From an uncultured Caryophanales bacterium (lineage in GTDB: Bacteria; Bacillota_I; Bacilli_A; RFN20; CAG-826): a stretch of 16,073 nucleotides of DNA. Made by a program: the position numbers and the translations under genes. The notes under the pieces were generated by a model. That model did no database searches and was not told the origin of the DNA. It saw only the letters and a program-made list of their open reading frames with translations. The DNA lies in the NCBI GenBank assembly GCA_946410525.1, contig CAMKAQ010000002.1, forward strand, positions 1-16,073, written 5' to 3'. Below, one piece after another: positions 7,096-14,562 of this stretch. Numbering within the stretch: position 1 is the first letter of the stretch; every line of letters begins with the position of its first letter.

Positions 7096-7496
7096 TGGTG
7101 GAGCCGGCGAGAGTCGAACTCGCGTCCGAAGGATCTCCAACGAGGACGCCTACAGTTTAGGCTTCGTCGGAATTTAACTAACCGCTATGACGAAGTCAAA
7201 GAGCGGAAAGCTAGACCAATTGAATTTCACCATTTCCCTCTAGTCAAAGGTACGTGGCTATTGCCTTTGTATGATGCCCGAAACGCTTGAGAGGCAAGAA
7301 TCAAGCGAAGGACACGCTGCTCCTGGATCTATGCCAGGAAACCCTCAGGTTACTGATTAAGCGCAAGCGTACGAAGCGCGCATAGCACGGTTCGCATGGA
7401 TATAACTGTTGTCAGTTATTGGTTTTTGATCTTAAGGTTTATCAGACCACTGCAATCCAGGCCAGATCAATCCCCCGTCAAAACCGGAACGACCCC
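7096..7496 (-). ncRNA. ssrA: tmRNA (10Sa RNA), one-piece
   Basis: 401 nt. tmRNA frees stalled ribosomes by trans-translation with SmpB and tags the nascent peptide for proteolysis. The 5' end GGGGTCG (from 7496) pairs with CGGCTCC before ACCA at the 3' end (7096), with two G-U pairs. The T arm is GCGAG-TTCGACT-CTCGC (7105-7121), and the 3' CCA is encoded. The message part is aligned by the AATAACT that precedes the resume codon, as in Bacillus tmRNA: from 7413 it reads GAC AAC AGT TAT ... TAC GCT TGC GCT TAA, giving an 18-residue tag DNSYIHANRAMRASYACA with the stop at 7357-7359. A perfect hairpin TCCTGG/CCAGGA (7321-7339) lies in the pseudoknot region downstream. Identity and ends are firm; the resume codon is inferred by comparison. 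Confidence 0.95.
7357..7413 (-). other. Tag-peptide reading frame of tmRNA (18 codons plus TAA)
   Basis: The inferred tag is DNSYIHANRAMRASYACA. The frame is fixed by the TAA and by the upstream AATAACT, which matches the sequence just before the GGC resume codon of the Bacillus subtilis tag. A GAC (Asp) resume codon is known from mycoplasma tags. The end YACA is unlike the ALAA recognised by ClpXP in most bacteria and closest to the YAFA of Mollicutes. Confidence 0.7.
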
Positions 7497-7512
7497 AACT
7501 ATTTAGAACAAC

Positions 7513-7530
7513 CCCAAGTTTGTGCTTGGG
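7513..7530 (-). other. Hairpin in the 5' leader of the tmRNA precursor
   Basis: CCCAAG (7530-7525 on the minus strand) and CTTGGG (7518-7513) form a perfect 6-bp stem with a 6-nt loop between the presumed transcription start and the mature 5' end at 7496. The leader of about 35 nt would be removed by RNase P. Confidence 0.45.
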
Positions 7531-7536
7531 TGATTT

Positions 7537-7564
7537 AGTATAACCAATTTTGGTAGGTACGCAA
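7537..7564 (-). promoter_or_regulatory. Sigma-A-type promoter of ssrA
   Basis: Minus strand TTGCGT (7559-7564), 16-nt spacer, TATACT (7537-7542). Transcription would begin near 7530, about 35 nt before the mature tmRNA. Confidence 0.65.
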
Positions 7565-7596
7565 CTTTTTCCTTTTTGCAAACCTAAAAGGTTTAA

Positions 7597-7625
7597 TTGC
7601 CTAAGCACCAACTTTGTTGTAGAGT
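7597..7625 (+). promoter_or_regulatory. Candidate promoter of the 390-residue membrane protein gene
   Basis: TTGCCT (7597-7602), 17-nt spacer, TAGAGT (7620-7625; 4 of 6 to TATAAT), 27 nt before the ATG at 7653. The short palindrome AAACCT-AAA-AGGTTT (7580-7594) lies just upstream. The transcript leader would be only about 20 nt. Confidence 0.45.
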
Positions 7626-7652
7626 TTCCTTGCGTAAAATTACGAAACTACT

Positions 7653-8825
7653 ATGGCAAAAAGAAAAATAAAAGCGACAACAGTCAAACCTACACAGCAA
7701 AAAGAAAAGAAATCATCGGGTCTTTGGGCCAAGATCAAATTCCTTTTCAGCACCCTTGTCTCTAACGAGAGATGTATCGAAGGCGGAACCAAAAAGCCTT
7801 GGTATGCGGCTATCTGCGTGGCTATCGTGGCCTGCCTTATCGCCGTTATCCCAACTATGGTCAGCTACTTCACGAGAAGCGGCGCGGCCTTCTTCAACAG
7901 TCCATATTACAGCCTCGACACTTCCTTGACCGAATTCGAAAAAGCCCTTCATGACGAGAACGTCTCCATGAAGATCGAAGGCAACAAGTTAACCGTCAAC
8001 GAAGAGGATTGGAAAAAGGTCTGCAAAGACAAAGACGGCAATCAGGCTGACTTCTACGGCCACTACTACACCGTCAAAGAATCCAAGCTCGTTGCCGAAG
8101 GCAGCTCTTCCGAAGCCAACAAGCCAGTCATGGAAGAAGTCACCTACTGCGACCTTGCTGTCTATTATGCCAGCAACGCCAAACTCGCTGATTCTTCCTT
8201 ATACGCCTACGCCACCACAGTCATCCTTGCCAAGAACGATCCAAACGCCGGACTCAACACCACTGAGACCACTTGGAGCACAAACCTCATCGTCTTCGGT
8301 GAAGAATCGTTCGTAGCTTTCAAGAAACCTGCAGGAACCAGCTCCTATGCTTCTGCCATGCAAGGCAAATATGATTTCGCTGAGAAGTTCGATCTCAAGA
8401 ACCTCTATAGCGAGAACATGAAAGGCGAAGCCTATGAGCACACCTACGGCACCGCCGCACACAGAGACGAAGTCCTCGAAGCCTACAAAGGATTCTTCGC
8501 TGCTTCCTATGAAAGCACCAAGGTCGCTCTTGCCTGGCAATACACCGGCATCGCCTTTGCCATCAACGTTGGCCTTGTCTTCCTCTATGGTCTTCTCATC
8601 TTCCTTATGACAAGAGGCAAAAAGACAAATCCATTCCACGTCCTTACCTTCTGGCAGACCCAGAAGATCAGCTACTGGGAATCCCTTGCCCCTGGCATCC
8701 TCTCCCTTATCGGATTCATCCCTTTCTTTGCGAACTTGAACCTCACCATGTTCCTCTTCCTCTTCTTGATGGGTGCGAGAACCATGTGGATGAGCACGAG
8801 ACAGCTCCGTCCTCAGTACGAATAA
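7653..8825 (+). CDS. Membrane protein with a large extracytoplasmic domain, function unknown
   Basis: 390 residues. A Lys-rich cytoplasmic N-terminus (1-50) is followed by a membrane segment at about 51-72, an extracytoplasmic domain at about 75-290 and three closely packed membrane segments at about 296-320, 346-362 and 363-379, ending with the positive STRQLRPQYE. The plan (one N-terminal helix, external domain, C-terminal helix bundle) recalls DUF1189-type membrane proteins, but I cannot show the family signature, so that is only a lead. The conserved-looking WQTQKISYWESLAPGI precedes the last two helices. Synonymous codons favour C-ending forms (TTC, AAC, GAC, ACC), suggesting good expression, yet no Shine-Dalgarno sequence lies before the ATG (ACGAAACTACT). 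The gene is divergent from ssrA, stands alone and ends at a strong terminator. Confidence 0.75.
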   Translation: MAKRKIKATTVKPTQQKEKKSSGLWAKIKFLFSTLVSNERCIEGGTKKPWYAAICVAIVACLIAVIPTMVSYFTRSGAAFFNSPYYSLDTSLTEFEKALHDENVSMKIEGNKLTVNEEDWKKVCKDKDGNQADFYGHYYTVKESKLVAEGSSSEANKPVMEEVTYCDLAVYYASNAKLADSSLYAYATTVILAKNDPNAGLNTTETTWSTNLIVFGEESFVAFKKPAGTSSYASAMQGKYDFAEKFDLKNLYSENMKGEAYEHTYGTAAHRDEVLEAYKGFFAASYESTKVALAWQYTGIAFAINVGLVFLYGLLIFLMTRGKKTNPFHVLTFWQTQKISYWESLAPGILSLIGFIPFFANLNLTMFLFLFLMGARTMWMSTRQLRPQYE

Positions 8826-8833
8826 GAAATAAT

Positions 8834-8871
8834 AAAAACGCCTCACCGTTACGATGGGGCGTTTTCTTTTT
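8834..8871. terminator. Bidirectional terminator between two convergent genes
   Basis: AAAACGCC...GGCGTTTT form an 8-bp outer stem, continued by UCA/UGG pairing, one mismatch and CG/CG around a UUA loop. TTTTCTTTTT follows on the plus strand and a T-rich tail on the minus strand. It serves the gene ending at 8825 and the minus-strand operon whose last stop is at 8877. Confidence 0.88.
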
Positions 8872-8876
8872 GCTTA

Positions 8877-9215
8877 TCAGTCGCCGTAGTCGCTTCCGCG
8901 GCTCTTATCTTCGACGTAGATCTTAAGAGGATCGGTGATGTCGTGAATCTCACGATAGATGAATCCGTCTCGCACGATGAATGGCGATTCAAAGTCGCCG
9001 GTGAAGATGACCTTCTCATTATTCGCGACAATCTCATCGATGGCTTTCATGATCTCCTCGAAGCGTTCCGCTCTCTTTTCTTTGAAGCCGGTTAGTCCGA
9101 CATAGAACCAAGGCTCAACGAAGAAGAGGTGTCCTTCTTTGGTGGTGTATGCGTTGCAGAATGGGTTCTCTTTATCAACGTATGGGGTGTATTTATCAAA
9201 TTCTGGGTAAATCAT
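8877..9215 (-). CDS. Small hypothetical protein, last gene of the gdpP operon
   Basis: 112 residues, soluble, acidic and rich in aromatics (MIYPEFDKYTPYVDKENPF; HLFFVEPWFYVGLTGF at about 29-44). A helical stretch with alternating charge (KEKRAERFEEIMKAIDEIV, about 45-63) is followed by a probable beta region (KVIFTGDFESPFIVRDGFIYREI). I recognise no family. It starts 27 nt after the rlmH stop with no good ribosome site (GAGAT is 16 nt away), so it may depend on read-through from rlmH. The bidirectional terminator follows 6 nt after the stop. The coding call rests on a full-length open frame in line with the operon and a protein-like composition. Confidence 0.65.
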   Translation of the reverse strand: MIYPEFDKYTPYVDKENPFCNAYTTKEGHLFFVEPWFYVGLTGFKEKRAERFEEIMKAIDEIVANNEKVIFTGDFESPFIVRDGFIYREIHDITDPLKIYVEDKSRGSDYGD

Positions 9216-9242
9216 AACGGTAAGTATTTTATCTCAAATATT

Positions 9243-9722
9243 CTATTTGTGATAAGGCTCGTTGTGAAGAATCTTGAATGAGCGGTATATCTGCTCAAGA
9301 AGGATGATTCTTGTCATCTGATGAGTGAAGGTCATCTTTGAAAGAGTAAGAGTGGCGTTTCCTCTCTTTCTCATTTCGCTAGATAAGCCTAAAGACCCTC
9401 CGATGACAAAAGTGATTGAGGAACCTCCGTCCCTCATCCACTTATCTAGACGTGAGGATAGCTCAACTGAGTCAGGCTGTTCTTTGCCTAAATCAAGAAG
9501 GATGACAAAGTCATTAGGTTTGATTTTGGCGAGGATCTTCTCGTTCTCCTTGTTCTTAACCTCTTCCATCTCAGCAAGGGAATCGCCTTTCTTAGAAGGG
9601 AGGTCATCGACTTCTTCGATATCCACTTTCGCATAGGGAGTGAGTCTTTTAAGGTATTCGTTTTGAGCCTCTTTCCAATAGGTTTCTTTGAGGTGTCCAA
9701 CGACAAGTAATCTTATCTTCAT
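9243..9722 (-). CDS. rlmH: 23S rRNA pseudouridine-1915 N3-methyltransferase RlmH
   Basis: 159 residues, the family's normal length. RlmH is a SPOUT-class methyltransferase that uses S-adenosylmethionine to methylate pseudouridine 1915 in helix 69 of 23S rRNA, acting on assembled 70S ribosomes. Visible marks are the start MKIRLLVVGHLKETYW, LLDLGK (75-80), the SAM-binding knot segment FVIGGSLGL (105-113), the region MTFTHQMTRIILLEQIYRSFKI (130-151) and the conserved C-terminus NEPYHK, which supplies the rRNA-binding His/Lys end. The start overlaps the walJ stop as ATGA, and GAGGAGGGG lies 4 nt upstream, inside walJ. This is translational coupling of walJ and rlmH. Confidence 0.97.
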   Translation of the reverse strand: MKIRLLVVGHLKETYWKEAQNEYLKRLTPYAKVDIEEVDDLPSKKGDSLAEMEEVKNKENEKILAKIKPNDFVILLDLGKEQPDSVELSSRLDKWMRDGGSSITFVIGGSLGLSSEMRKRGNATLTLSKMTFTHQMTRIILLEQIYRSFKILHNEPYHK

Positions 9723-10465
9723 AAATCCCCTCCTCTTGTTGATTCGTGTTGCTTAAGGCAAACGATGTCGATGTTATATGGAACTTCTTTCTTCCTGAAT
9801 GTCTTTTGATAAGCCTCTAAAGCAAGCTCAGGGAGATTGCATTCCTCAGACAAATGAGCAAGATAAATCCCTTTGGTTTTAGGTCCAACAAGCTCAGCGA
9901 GGTAGAGCGCACTGTCAACGTTTGAGAGATGTCCTTCGTCTCCTTTGATCCTTCTCTTCAAGACAGCAGGTCTATTGCTCTTAAGGAGCATCTTGAGGTC
10001 ATGGTTTGATTCCATAATGTAGTAGTCAGCGTCCTTAAGATAGCTAAGAGACTCCTCTGGAACATATCCGGAGTCAGTGAGATATACGAGTTTGCTTTCG
10101 CCTGATATGACGACATACCCAACTGGGTTTGAAGCGTCGTGGCTTGCCATGAACGGAATGATGGTGATGCTCCCTATTTCAAAGGAATCAAAAGGTACGA
10201 CTTCATGGTCGAGATAATCGATTGTTCCTTTTGAGGCATAAATAGGAACTTTCCCTTTATACATCGGAAGGTTTTTGATGTGGTCAGTATGTTCGTGGGT
10301 GATTAAAATCCCCTGCAAATCCGCTTTCGTTTTCTTAATCGAGGCAAGAGCGGCGCTTACTCTTTTCATCGGAAGGCCCATATCGATTTGGATAAGGGTT
10401 TCTTCGTCAAAAAGCAAAGTGGCATTACCTTTAGAACCACTTCCGACAACGACAAAGGAAATCAT
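9719..10465 (-). CDS. walJ: WalJ/YycJ metallo-beta-lactamase-fold hydrolase
   Basis: 248 residues. The metal site is complete: THEHTDH (56-62), a His at 109 (ASHD), Asp 121 (LTDSG), His at 169 (GHLSN) and His at 204 (LAHLSEECN). The start MISFVVVGSGSKGNATLL, with its SGSKGN motif, is typical of YycJ/WalJ. Family members are two-metal hydrolases; in Bacilli WalJ has been tied to the WalRK cell-wall regulon and to coordination of division with replication, and a 5'-to-3' DNA exonuclease activity has been reported for YycJ. Here there is no walR or walK nearby: the gene follows dnaB by 2 nt and overlaps rlmH by 4 nt. Its ribosome site is weak (GAAGA), so coupling to dnaB translation is likely. 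Confidence 0.93.
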   Translation of the reverse strand: MISFVVVGSGSKGNATLLFDEETLIQIDMGLPMKRVSAALASIKKTKADLQGILITHEHTDHIKNLPMYKGKVPIYASKGTIDYLDHEVVPFDSFEIGSITIIPFMASHDASNPVGYVVISGESKLVYLTDSGYVPEESLSYLKDADYYIMESNHDLKMLLKSNRPAVLKRRIKGDEGHLSNVDSALYLAELVGPKTKGIYLAHLSEECNLPELALEAYQKTFRKKEVPYNIDIVCLKQHESTRGGDL

Positions 10466-10467
10466 TT

Positions 10468-11961
10468 TTATTCTTCAGAGATATCGATGCCGCTATTAGA
10501 GGATGAAGAATGTGCGTGGTAGCGGCCACCCATCTCTTCGTAGCCTTCTTCTGCTGCATTATCAAAACGCTGGTTCCTTGGGGTGAACATGATGGTCATC
10601 TTGCCTTGCTGACCGTTACGGTTCTTAGCGACGACAAGGGTGGCACCCTCTGGCTTACCAGAATTGTCGACCTGTTCGTTTTGCTCTTCGGCCTCTTGGG
10701 CTTCATTGCTCTTAAGAGGGTTGCTCTCTTTGACTTTCATGCCCTGGTTCTTGTAGTACTGTGGACGGTAAAGCATCAAAACGATGTCAGCGTCTTGCTC
10801 GATGTTGCCGGACTCTTTTAAGTTGGCAAGACTTGGGATGTGGCTTTCGTTCTTGTCGGCTTCACGGCTAACCTGAGCAAGGGCCATGACTGGGACTTCA
10901 AGGTTACGGGCAAGCTGTTTTAAGGTCTTGGTGATAGCGCCGATCTCAAGGGTACGGCTGTCGTATTTGCCTTGGACATCAACGATGTTGATATAGTCGA
11001 CGAAGATCATCGCAAGATCTGGGTTGTTGGCTTTGAGTTTATGAGATTTGGCAACGATGTCTCCTAATGACTGGTTTGGAGTGTCGTCGAAATAGAGCTT
11101 GGTGTTGCCAATCGATTTGAGAGCGGCATCGACCTTCTCCATTTCACGTTTCCTTAAGCGGCCGGTTGAGAGGTCGCCGATATCGACGAGGGCCTCACTG
11201 GCGATAAGACGTTTCATGATGAGGTCGTTGGCCATTTCGCAAGAGAAGATGGCGACCGTTTTATTGGTGTTCTGAGTGGCTTTGAGAGCGAAGTTAAGCA
11301 TCAAAGCGGTCTTTCCCATGGAAGGACGGGCGGCAAGGATGATGAGGTTGCCTTTTTGCCAACCGTGGGTGAAGGCGTTGAGCCTAGAGAAACCAGTGTC
11401 GATTCCAGTGATGCCGTTATTGGCGATCTTGGATTCTTTGCGGATGTTCTCTCTTGTCATGTCACTTACGTCTCTAGCGGAGATGAAGTTGGCAATCTGC
11501 CTCTTAGAGGCAATATCAGAAAGCTCCTGAGTGTTCACCGAAATGAAATCGCTGATATCTTCGATTCCCTTTTCGTTATATTCCTTGAGGATTGATTCGA
11601 GTTTGGTGAGGTAGGTTCTTAAGACCGCTTGGTTACGGAGAATGTTCACATAGTGATCAATGTTCGTGAACTGAATAGGGGACTGAAGAAGCTCCATGAT
11701 GTAGTCGGTGGAACCGGCGTCTTCAAGGACGCCCATATTGACGAGCTGATCAACCAAGGTCTGAGCGTCGATTGGCTTGTTATGAGCATCAAGCTCCTTC
11801 ATGGCTCTGAAGATGAGGACGTTACGTGGGTCTTCACCGGAAAAGTCCTCCTCTCTAAGAGAGGTAAGGGTGCTTGAAGCAAGGCTCTCTTCCATGAGGA
11901 TGGCGCCTAAAACAGAGCGTTCCGCTTCGATGTTGGATGGAAGTTTCGTCTTCTTGGCCAT
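10468..11961 (-). CDS. dnaB: Replicative DNA helicase DnaB (DnaC of Bacillus)
   Basis: 497 residues. Hexameric, ATP-driven helicase that unwinds DNA at the fork. The N-terminal domain opens with LPSNIEAERSVLGAILME (7-24). The RecA-like domain shows Walker A ARPSMGKT (211-218), FSCEM with the catalytic-type Glu (239-243), Walker B IFVDYINIV (319-327), the LAQVSREAD motif (361-369), the NLKESGNIEQDADIVLMLYR segment (380-399) and AKNRNG (445-450), whose Lys and Arg match the inter-subunit finger. Deviations from the common family text: YINIV where YLQLI is usual, LKESG for LRESG, and a low-complexity Gln/Glu-rich insertion at about 408-440 before the final strands. No intein. The start overlaps nothing: it follows the rplI stop by 2 nt, with AGGA 10 nt upstream. 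Confidence 0.96.
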   Translation of the reverse strand: MAKKTKLPSNIEAERSVLGAILMEESLASSTLTSLREEDFSGEDPRNVLIFRAMKELDAHNKPIDAQTLVDQLVNMGVLEDAGSTDYIMELLQSPIQFTNIDHYVNILRNQAVLRTYLTKLESILKEYNEKGIEDISDFISVNTQELSDIASKRQIANFISARDVSDMTRENIRKESKIANNGITGIDTGFSRLNAFTHGWQKGNLIILAARPSMGKTALMLNFALKATQNTNKTVAIFSCEMANDLIMKRLIASEALVDIGDLSTGRLRKREMEKVDAALKSIGNTKLYFDDTPNQSLGDIVAKSHKLKANNPDLAMIFVDYINIVDVQGKYDSRTLEIGAITKTLKQLARNLEVPVMALAQVSREADKNESHIPSLANLKESGNIEQDADIVLMLYRPQYYKNQGMKVKESNPLKSNEAQEAEEQNEQVDNSGKPEGATLVVAKNRNGQQGKMTIMFTPRNQRFDNAAEEGYEEMGGRYHAHSSSSNSGIDISEE

Positions 11962-11963
11962 TC

Positions 11964-12425
11964 TTATTTGTCCTCGCTGATGTGGACGCTGACGGTACCA
12001 ATGACTTGGCCCGCTTGCCCTTTGTATAATTCGATTCTGAGTTTGGTGTATCCGAAAGCATTCGCAGGGGTTTTGTCGATGAATTTGCGTTTATCGATGG
12101 TGATATCCCACTGCTTCTTCATGCCTTCTTCGATCTCTTTTGGAGAGATGGTTCCAAACATTCTGCCATCGGATCCGCCTTTGGCTTTGAACTCGACGTT
12201 GATGCTCTCAAGTCTCTTGGCGAGGACCTCGGCTTCTTCTTTGAGCTTCTTTTGTCTAGCGGCCTCTTCGGCGTTGTCTTTCTGAAGCTGGGCTTGGCTT
12301 CCTTTGGTGGACACGCAAGCGAGTCCCCTTGGTATGAGGAAGTTAGAGGCGTAGCCATCATTGACTTCTTTGGTTTCGCCTTTCTTACCAACTCCTTTGA
12401 CATCTTTGAGCAATATGACTTTCAT
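11964..12425 (-). CDS. rplI: 50S ribosomal protein L9
   Basis: 153 residues, normal length. L9 binds 23S rRNA through its N-terminal domain and reaches out from the L1-stalk base to limit frame slipping. The N-terminal domain is textbook: [36 protein letters not shown]. The long charged connecting helix runs at about 44-75, and the C-terminal domain has [15 protein letters not shown] and [26 protein letters not shown], 9 nt upstream and inside the last codons of gdpP, is the ribosome site. The gap to gdpP is 5 nt and to dnaB 2 nt, the usual Firmicutes order. Confidence 0.97.
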   Translation of the reverse strand: MKVILLKDVKGVGKKGETKEVNDGYASNFLIPRGLACVSTKGSQAQLQKDNAEEAARQKKLKEEAEVLAKRLESINVEFKAKGGSDGRMFGTISPKEIEEGMKKQWDITIDKRKFIDKTPANAFGYTKLRIELYKGQAGQVIGTVSVHISEDK

Positions 12426-12430
12426 ACGAA

Positions 12431-14455
12431 TTAATCTCCTTCTTTAAGTGCGTTTCTCGCGCTGTCGAGATACTGAGACAAGGTGGATAAGAGCCTTGTG
12501 GCGGCTTTCTCGACTGGTACGTCGCCAAGTAGTGTCGCTGCGCTTGTGAAGTGTCCTCCACCGCCGAGTTTCTCAAGAATGAACTGAACGTTCACGGAGC
12601 CATCGCTTCTTCCTGAGATACGGACTTCGCTGTCGGCTGTTCTTCCGATAACAAACGCAGCATTGACGCCTTTGAGCTGAAGCAACGTGTTACAGACCTT
12701 CGCGATGGTCGTCCTTTCGATGATGTCTCTATCATCGGAAACGCAATAGACGACGCCATAGAATGGGGTCTGGATGGTTGAGATGATTTTGTTGATGAGG
12801 GAGTATTCCTCGTACTCATCCTTAAGGTAGTCGTCAGCAATGCTGTTATCAGCACCGTAGCTCTTAAGGGTTTGAGCGGCTTCGAACGTTCTCATACCAA
12901 CGGCCTTGCTCTTGAAATACGAAGTATCCATGAAGATGCCAGAGAGCATGATGGTCGCGAATGCAGGTTTGATTTCGATACGTGGGTTAGCGTTCGAATA
13001 TTTGATCATCTCAGTGATGAGCTCAGTTGCACTGGCGGCAGTTGGATCGATGTAAGAAAGAACAGGTCTTTCTGGGTATGATTCACCACGGCGGTGATGG
13101 TCGATGATCATGGTCTTGCTTGAAAGCTCAAGAAGTCTTGGGGCCATGGTGATTTCAGGATTGGAAACGTCGACAACAATAACAAGCGTGGTTTCTTTGA
13201 TGGTCGAAGCGGCTTGTTCTGGAGAGATGGTCATCTTTTCGTGAACGTCTCTAGAGAAAGCAGATTGGAAGGCCAAACGGGTCTTCTTCTCAGCGCGCTT
13301 AGGCGTGTAAACGATTTTGCTTGGAACACCAACCCAATCGCAGACCGCCATCATACCAAGAGCGGCACCTAAGGCGTCCATGTCCATGTCGGTATGGCCC
13401 ATAATGAAGACATTGGATGATCCACGGATGATGGTCGCAACGGAATCGGCCATGGAACGGACTTTGACCTTCGAGGTGTTTTCAACGCCTGTGGACTTGC
13501 CTCCGAAGAAGGCGAGTTCCTGTCCATAGTGAGAGACGACGACTTGGTCGCCGCCACGAGAGAGGGCGACGTCTATGGCGTCGTTAGCCATATCGTTAAG
13601 CTTGGCGATATCTGGGAAGTCGTGAGCGATACCGATCGAGATGGTAAGAGGAGTGTCTTCTTTCTCTTCGGCTTCACGGACCTTCTCAACGAGGGAGAAT
13701 TTGTCTTTCTCCATTCGCATTAAGGAATTGTAGTTACAGACCATGAAGTAGGAGTCAGTCTTGATACGACGGACAAGAACGCCGAACTCACGGCAGTAAT
13801 CGTTGATGATGGAACGGACCTTCATGATCTGCTCAGACATTTCGTCTGTGTCAGAAGAAACGTCGTTGTAGTTGTCGATCATGATGACGCCGAGAACGGT
13901 AGCCTGCTCACGGGAGTAGGTGGCCATCTCTTCGAACTCAGTCTTGTCGTTGAAGACGAACATCTTTGGCTGAGAGAGGTATCTTACTTCGTAAAGTCGT
14001 TGTTTGATTGTGACTTTGATGGTCTTGCCTGGAACACCGTTAACGAGTTCCCTAAGACCTGGGGCGAATTGATAAATATCAGCATCGACGATGTCGATCT
14101 GCATGTCTTTAAACATGTTGTTGGCCCAGATGACGATGCCATCTCCATCAACGACGACCAAACCGATGTGGGCGAAGTTATAAGCGTTTTGAACATCTCC
14201 ACCGATGAGCGAAGCGGCTTCTTGGTCGTTGCTTTGTCTCTTGCGGCCGATCTTAAGAAGGGCGAACCAGAAAACGAAGGCATCGATGAAGAGGAATGCG
14301 GTCGCTACGAAGAGAAGGTAGAACTGAATATTCTGTGATTCCTGAATGCCGAAAAAGTTACCAAACCAGAACACGATGAAAGCGATTGTAATCGCTGCTT
14401 GGATACCATAGATGACAAAGAGAGCTATGCGGGTTTTCGAAATCAGTTTGTTCAT
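12431..14455 (-). CDS. gdpP: Cyclic-di-AMP phosphodiesterase GdpP
   Basis: 674 residues, close to the usual about 655. Two membrane helices (about 10-32 and 44-67), a PAS-like domain (about 90-170), a degenerate GGDEF domain (about 185-310) and a DHH/DHHA1 phosphodiesterase module (about 335-660). The GGDEF signature is replaced by TDSYF (233-237); the family-typical [10 protein letters not shown] is at 298-307. Catalytic marks: [11 protein letters not shown] (353-363, His 354, Asp 358, Asp 360), VVDVSNPE (427-434), DHHRRGE (452-458) and [10 protein letters not shown] (631-640). GdpP cleaves c-di-AMP to pApA at the membrane and thereby affects potassium balance and cell-wall stress responses. 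First gene of the operon; the ATG has no clear Shine-Dalgarno site, and a promoter with a perfect TATAAT lies directly upstream. Confidence 0.96.
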   Translation of the reverse strand: MNKLISKTRIALFVIYGIQAAITIAFIVFWFGNFFGIQESQNIQFYLLFVATAFLFIDAFVFWFALLKIGRKRQSNDQEAASLIGGDVQNAYNFAHIGLVVVDGDGIVIWANNMFKDMQIDIVDADIYQFAPGLRELVNGVPGKTIKVTIKQRLYEVRYLSQPKMFVFNDKTEFEEMATYSREQATVLGVIMIDNYNDVSSDTDEMSEQIMKVRSIINDYCREFGVLVRRIKTDSYFMVCNYNSLMRMEKDKFSLVEKVREAEEKEDTPLTISIGIAHDFPDIAKLNDMANDAIDVALSRGGDQVVVSHYGQELAFFGGKSTGVENTSKVKVRSMADSVATIIRGSSNVFIMGHTDMDMDALGAALGMMAVCDWVGVPSKIVYTPKRAEKKTRLAFQSAFSRDVHEKMTISPEQAASTIKETTLVIVVDVSNPEITMAPRLLELSSKTMIIDHHRRGESYPERPVLSYIDPTAASATELITEMIKYSNANPRIEIKPAFATIMLSGIFMDTSYFKSKAVGMRTFEAAQTLKSYGADNSIADDYLKDEYEEYSLINKIISTIQTPFYGVVYCVSDDRDIIERTTIAKVCNTLLQLKGVNAAFVIGRTADSEVRISGRSDGSVNVQFILEKLGGGGHFTSAATLLGDVPVEKAATRLLSTLSQYLDSARNALKEGD

Positions 14456-14466
14456 GGTTAATGTTA

Positions 14467-14495
14467 ATTATATCGTTATCCCGTTATGGGATAAA
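14467..14495 (-). promoter_or_regulatory. Promoter of the gdpP operon with a palindrome in the spacer
   Basis: Minus strand TTTATC (14490-14495; weak -35), 17-nt spacer, perfect TATAAT (14467-14472). The leader would be only a few nucleotides, since the ATG ends at 14455. The 7-bp inverted repeat described next sits across the spacer and -35. Confidence 0.55.
14476..14494. repeat. Inverted repeat TTATCCC-GTTAT-GGGATAA in the gdpP promoter
   Basis: Perfect 7-bp arms (14476-14482 and 14488-14494) with a 5-nt centre, placed between the -10 and -35 boxes. Position and symmetry suit a repressor operator. It is not followed by a U-tract on either strand. Confidence 0.5.
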
Positions 14496-14508
14496 CCTTT
14501 AGGTGCGC

Positions 14509-14543
14509 AAAAAAGAGGCCACCGTTAGAAATAGTGGCCTTTT
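14509..14543 (-). terminator. Intrinsic terminator after the P-type ATPase gene
   Basis: Minus strand GGCCAC...GTGGCC (6 bp, loop 11 nt, flanking A-T pair) followed by TCTTTTTTG. It lies about 20 nt beyond the ATPase stop and separates it from the gdpP operon. Confidence 0.85.
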
Positions 14544-14562
14544 GCTGAGGATTTTGAGGTTT

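Noticed and set aside
7550..7765. Plus-strand frame starting before the 390-residue gene
   Set aside because: It overlaps the first 110 nt of the better gene in another frame and runs over the promoter region; no protein features.
8199..8846. Minus-strand open frame of 215 codons over the end of the 390-residue membrane protein gene
   Set aside because: Antisense to a clear membrane protein with C-biased codons, and it crosses the terminator hairpin at its start. Gly/Glu/Val-rich shadow composition.
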